A DNA stretch of 43,998 bases from Bacillota bacterium (GTDB lineage Bacteria; Bacillota; Clostridia; Oscillospirales; Ruminococcaceae), in NCBI GenBank assembly GCA_023431215.1, contig JAEYXR010000127.1, positions 1 to 43,998 on the forward strand. Direction: 5' to 3'. Positions 41,326-43,998 of this stretch are shown here, piece after piece. Below the pieces are notes generated by a model. It had not been told where the DNA came from, searched no databases, and was given only the letters and a program-made list of their open reading frames with translations. Every line of letters starts with the position of its first letter. Position 1 is the first letter of the stretch. The translations under genes and the position numbers were made by a program.

Positions 41326-41377
41326 GCAAAAGGGTTCCCGCCGACAGGCTTTCAAAGCTTCGGCGGGCGCCTTTTGC
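41326..41377 (+). terminator. Large hairpin between infB and rbfA
   Basis: GCAAAAGG (41326-41333) pairs with CCTTTTGC (41370-41377), and CCGCCGA (41338-41344) with TCGGCGG (41360-41366), with CTTT/AAAG inside. The T-run is inside the stem and only AAAAA follows, so it is probably a partial terminator or processing site, not an absolute end of the operon. Confidence 0.55.
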
Positions 41378-41416
41378 AAAAATGCCGGGTAATACCCACA
41401 GAAAGGGGCGCATCAT

Positions 41417-41758
41417 ATGCCTTCTTTTAAAAACGCACGTCTAAACGAAGATGTAAAGCGTGAATTAACCGATATTTTTCGCAGTTTAAAGGACCCCAGA
41501 ATAGACCCGCTCATTACTATTGTTAAGGTTGACCTTTCTTCCGATCAGTCTTATTGCAAGGTTTATGTCAGCTCCATGGAGGGTATGGAACGTGCAAAAG
41601 AGACTGTAAAAGGATTGCAAAACGGAGCCGGGTTTATACGCAGAGAGCTGGGTTTGCGTGTGCAAATGCGCCGCAGCCCCGAACTTAAATTTATTGCAGA
41701 CGATTCTATTGAGCACAGTGCAGACATTGCAAAAAAGCTAAACGATTTGCTGAAATGA
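41417..41758 (+). CDS. rbfA: 30S ribosome-binding factor RbfA
   Basis: A 113-residue KH-fold factor for late 30S maturation. It has the family line LNEDVKRELTDIFRSLKDPR, then KVYVSSMEG, AGFIRRELGLRVQMRRSPEL and KFIADDSIEH. ATG 41417 follows GAAAGGGG. It is followed after 49 bases by the nrnA-type gene. Confidence 0.95.
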   Translation: MPSFKNARLNEDVKRELTDIFRSLKDPRIDPLITIVKVDLSSDQSYCKVYVSSMEGMERAKETVKGLQNGAGFIRRELGLRVQMRRSPELKFIADDSIEHSADIAKKLNDLLK

Positions 41759-41807
41759 GGGAACCACGCCGCTTATGAGTGGTTGCCCGGGAGTGGAGGA
41801 CAACAAC

Positions 41808-42761
41808 TTGGAGATCAGTGTACAAGAGGCGGCACAAGCCGTTTTAGAACAAGACTATATCACTGTTCTTTGTCATCAAAAGCCTGACGGAGATACTCTC
41901 GGCAGCGGCTTTGGACTTTATTATGCTTTGCGCAGCTTGGGTAAACAGGTGCGTGTGCTGTGCAGTGACGGTTATCCCGAGCATTACCGTTTTTTGTTTG
42001 ATGGTTATACGCCGGAAGATTTTGCAGAGCAGTTTGTGGTAGCGGTGGATGTGGCAGACCTTGCTTTGCTGGGTAATTTACGCCCGACATATGAAAATCG
42101 CATCGACCTATGCATAGACCATCATCCTTCCAACAGCCGCTTTGCAAAACAACTGTGGCTGGATGCAAAAGCAGCAGCAGTGGCGGAGATGATAGGGGTG
42201 CTTCTTCCGTTTTTAGGTGTCAAACCCCAGGAAAACAGTGATGTTGCCAGATGCCTTTATACGGGTATGGCTACCGATACAGGATGCTTTCGTTTTTCCA
42301 ATACAACGGCACGCAGCCTGCGCCTGGTCGCTGATTTTTTAGAGGCCGGCCTGAATACGCAGCCTATCAATACTGCAATGTTTGAATCAAAAAGCCGCCA
42401 GCGTGTGGCTTTGGAGTCGTATGTTCTTAGCAGCATTGAGTACTATTATGACGGGCGATGCGCCGTAATTGTAGTACCTCAGGCATTGCAGGAAGAATAT
42501 GGCATCGATGATGCTCAGTTGGATGGCATTTCTGCCATTCCCCGGCAAATCGAGGGCGTTTGGGTAGGAGTAACTATTCGGGAAAAGGCAGAAAACTGCC
42601 GAATCTCGTTGCGGACAACACAAGAAGCAGATGCATCTGCCATTTGTGCTGTCTTTGGCGGCGGCGGACATTACAGGGCAAGTGGCTGTACCATTGACGG
42701 TACTGCGGAGCATGCTAAGGAACTACTGCTCAATGAAATTGGAAAGCTATTAAAAAGTTAA
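41808..42761 (+). CDS. nrnA: DHH-family phosphoesterase, NrnA-type oligoribonuclease/pAp phosphatase
   Basis: A 317-residue cytosolic enzyme degrading very short RNA and pAp. DHH motifs are CHQKPDGDTLGSG, AVDVAD, IDHHPSN and GMATDTGCF; the C-terminal DHHA1 domain has GGGGHYRASGCTI. I chose TTG 41808 since GGAGGA lies 7 bases upstream; an in-frame ATG at 41775 has a poorly spaced site. The family commonly sits between rbfA and truB in Firmicutes. Confidence 0.9.
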   Translation: MEISVQEAAQAVLEQDYITVLCHQKPDGDTLGSGFGLYYALRSLGKQVRVLCSDGYPEHYRFLFDGYTPEDFAEQFVVAVDVADLALLGNLRPTYENRIDLCIDHHPSNSRFAKQLWLDAKAAAVAEMIGVLLPFLGVKPQENSDVARCLYTGMATDTGCFRFSNTTARSLRLVADFLEAGLNTQPINTAMFESKSRQRVALESYVLSSIEYYYDGRCAVIVVPQALQEEYGIDDAQLDGISAIPRQIEGVWVGVTIREKAENCRISLRTTQEADASAICAVFGGGGHYRASGCTIDGTAEHAKELLLNEIGKLLKS

Positions 42762-42827
42762 TGAAATAAAATTTTTATCTCTCTTTTTATCTATGAAGCA
42801 GGGAATATGATTTATTGGAGGTACTGC

Positions 42828-43739
42828 GTGGCAGAAGGAATCATTTGTATTGACAAACCACAGGGCTTCACCTCCTTTGATGCTGTGGCTAAGGTGAGAG
42901 GAATCACCAAACATCGAAAAATTGGGCATGGCGGCACCCTTGACCCCATGGCAACGGGAGTTTTGCCGCTGTTTTTTGGCAGGGCAGCAAAAGCCACCGA
43001 ACTGATGCCGGTACAGGAAAAGCGCTATACAGCAACCTTTTCTCTTGGGCTGACCACCGATACCCAGGATATTACCGGCAAAGTATTGAGCCAGCAGCAA
43101 ACCAATGTGACCAAGACGCAGCTGGAGGCTGTGCTGGATACCCAGCGCGGTGCCATCAAGCAGCTACCGCCCATGTTTTCGGCAGTGTGGGTAGACGGGC
43201 GCAGGCTTTACAGTCTGGCAAGACAAGGCATTGAAATTGAACGGGAGCTTCGTGATGTTACCATTCATTCGCTGGAGCTGTTGGAGTTTGATGAAGCTGC
43301 TCAACAGTGTATCATTGATGTGCGCTGTTCCAAAGGCACCTACATCCGCACCCTGTGCCATGACATTGGGGATAAACTGGGTGTAGGAGCTACCCTTACG
43401 GCACTGCGCAGAACAGAGACTCTTGGTTTTTCTATTGAAGAATGCTATACTTTTGAGCAGCTTTGTGATATTATGGCTCGTGGAGACTTGGAAAAGACTC
43501 TGATGCCCGTAGATGCTGCCTTTCGGGAATATGGCAGGATGTATCTGTCACCCCAACAGGCCAGAATGTTCTTAAACGGAGTTCGGCTGGACCTTAACCG
43601 TGTTCGGTACCCAAAGGGTGCAGAACTGGTAAGGGTTTATGAGCCGGGGAGGTTTTTGGGCCTCGCCAGGCCCGATGAAGAGGCCGGCGATTTGGTAATT
43701 GTAAAACTGTTTGGTATAAATGAGGAGGCGAAAGGTTGA
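42828..43739 (+). CDS. truB: tRNA pseudouridine-55 synthase
   Basis: A 303-residue enzyme that makes pseudouridine 55 in tRNA. It has GIICIDKPQGFTSFD, the catalytic Asp loop KIGHGGTLDPMATGVLP, KRYTATFSLGLTTDTQD and CSKGTYIRTLCHDIG; a PUA-like C-terminal part follows. GTG 42828 is chosen with GGAGGT upstream; an ATG at 42807 in frame lacks a site. It overlaps ribF by 4 bases. Confidence 0.95.
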   Translation: MAEGIICIDKPQGFTSFDAVAKVRGITKHRKIGHGGTLDPMATGVLPLFFGRAAKATELMPVQEKRYTATFSLGLTTDTQDITGKVLSQQQTNVTKTQLEAVLDTQRGAIKQLPPMFSAVWVDGRRLYSLARQGIEIERELRDVTIHSLELLEFDEAAQQCIIDVRCSKGTYIRTLCHDIGDKLGVGATLTALRRTETLGFSIEECYTFEQLCDIMARGDLEKTLMPVDAAFREYGRMYLSPQQARMFLNGVRLDLNRVRYPKGAELVRVYEPGRFLGLARPDEEAGDLVIVKLFGINEEAKG

Positions 43740-43998
43740 TTGTCAGCAAGGATATCCTTTCTCCTCAGCACATTCAAAGTGCAATTGCCTTGGGCTTTTT
43801 TGACGGAGTACATTTGGCTCACAGAGCAGTTATCAGCCGTGCTGTAAAAGAGGCAGAAAGAAGCTCGCTTGTACCATGTGTGTTCACCTTTGATTCTAAA
43901 GGGGCTGTTCCGGCTGGAAAAACCGGTTTAACGCTTTTGCAGACAGAGGAACAAAAGGATCGTATTTTGTCCGAGATGGGTGTGGAACGGGTATACAG
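43736..43998 (+). CDS. ribF: Bifunctional riboflavin kinase/FAD synthetase, N-terminal fragment
   Basis: The first 87 residues of RibF, cut by the window edge. ALGFFDGVHLAHRAVI is the nucleotidyltransferase motif (normally GxFDGxHxGH) that adenylylates FMN; FTFDSKG follows. The start is TTG 43736, overlapping the truB stop, with GAGGAGG at 43721-43727. It closes the usual nusA-infB gene order. Confidence 0.88.
   Translation, partial: MIVSKDILSPQHIQSAIALGFFDGVHLAHRAVISRAVKEAERSSLVPCVFTFDSKGAVPAGKTGLTLLQTEEQKDRILSEMGVERVY

Noticed and set aside
41775..41807. ATG 41775 as start of the nrnA-type gene
   Set aside because: TTG 41808 has a well-spaced GGAGGA, and the extra 11 residues have no family similarity.
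1..43998. CRISPR arrays, tRNA or rRNA genes, insertion sequences, riboswitches
   Set aside because: I looked for spaced direct repeats, cloverleaf-like segments, transposase motifs and conserved aptamer patterns on both strands and saw none. The only tandem array is the coding repeat in infB.

Overview
The window is bacterial DNA from a spore-forming member of the Firmicutes, most likely class Clostridia and possibly an Oscillospiraceae relative. The evidence is a spoVT gene, lipoprotein signal peptides of Gram-positive type, strong GGAGG ribosome binding sites with frequent TTG and GTG starts, and the gene order rimP-nusA-ylxR-ylxQ-infB-rbfA-nrnA-truB-ribF. I did not find rRNA, tRNA, CRISPR, phage or insertion-sequence genes.

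Layout. (1) 1-450: a frameshifted remnant of an oligopeptide ABC-transporter ATPase. (2) 579-8324: a catabolic island with a LysR regulator, an enolase-superfamily dehydratase, an HSL-type esterase, a convergent SLC13-type permease, a divergent ene-reductase of the 2,4-dienoyl-CoA reductase type, and a DUF1847 gene. (3) 8501-12772: an L-tartrate module with two overlapping GntR regulators, a second SLC13-type permease, and ttdA and ttdB. (4) 12951-17270 (minus strand): five tightly packed envelope genes (permuted NlpC/P60-like hydrolase, MurG/MGDG-synthase-like glycosyltransferase, polysaccharide deacetylase, UPF0104 membrane protein, acyltransferase 3). They are divergent from an OmpR-type two-component system (17462-19727), with repeated CTTAAG boxes between them. 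(5) 19841-24667 (minus): a GntR regulator and a four-gene operon (FAH-family enzyme, Asp/Glu/hydantoin-racemase relative, KdgT-type permease, allantoinase/hydantoinase-like amidohydrolase). (6) 25036-34542 (minus): a galactose-type sensing and uptake locus. One operon encodes a YesN response regulator, a YesM kinase and two sugar-binding proteins. A second encodes the MglBAC transporter. (7) 35196-43998: spoVT and the nusA-infB translation operon, running off the right edge in ribF.

Several points stand out. infB carries a single in-frame amber codon (39615-39617) immediately before its GTPase half. The racemase homologue has Gly where racemases have their first catalytic Cys, as in arylmalonate decarboxylase. 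The binding protein in the sensor operon keeps the sugar-contact residues of E. coli MglB, while the transporter's own binding protein has changed several of them. A 21-bp-spaced direct repeat sits next to the weak -35 of the mglB promoter, a plausible YesN operator. A GGTGTTACC motif of FadR/PdhR type overlaps the -10 of the tartrate-operon promoter. The envelope operon plus two-component system is the best candidate for an undescribed functional unit. All functions are inferred from motifs and remembered family features; no database search was run.
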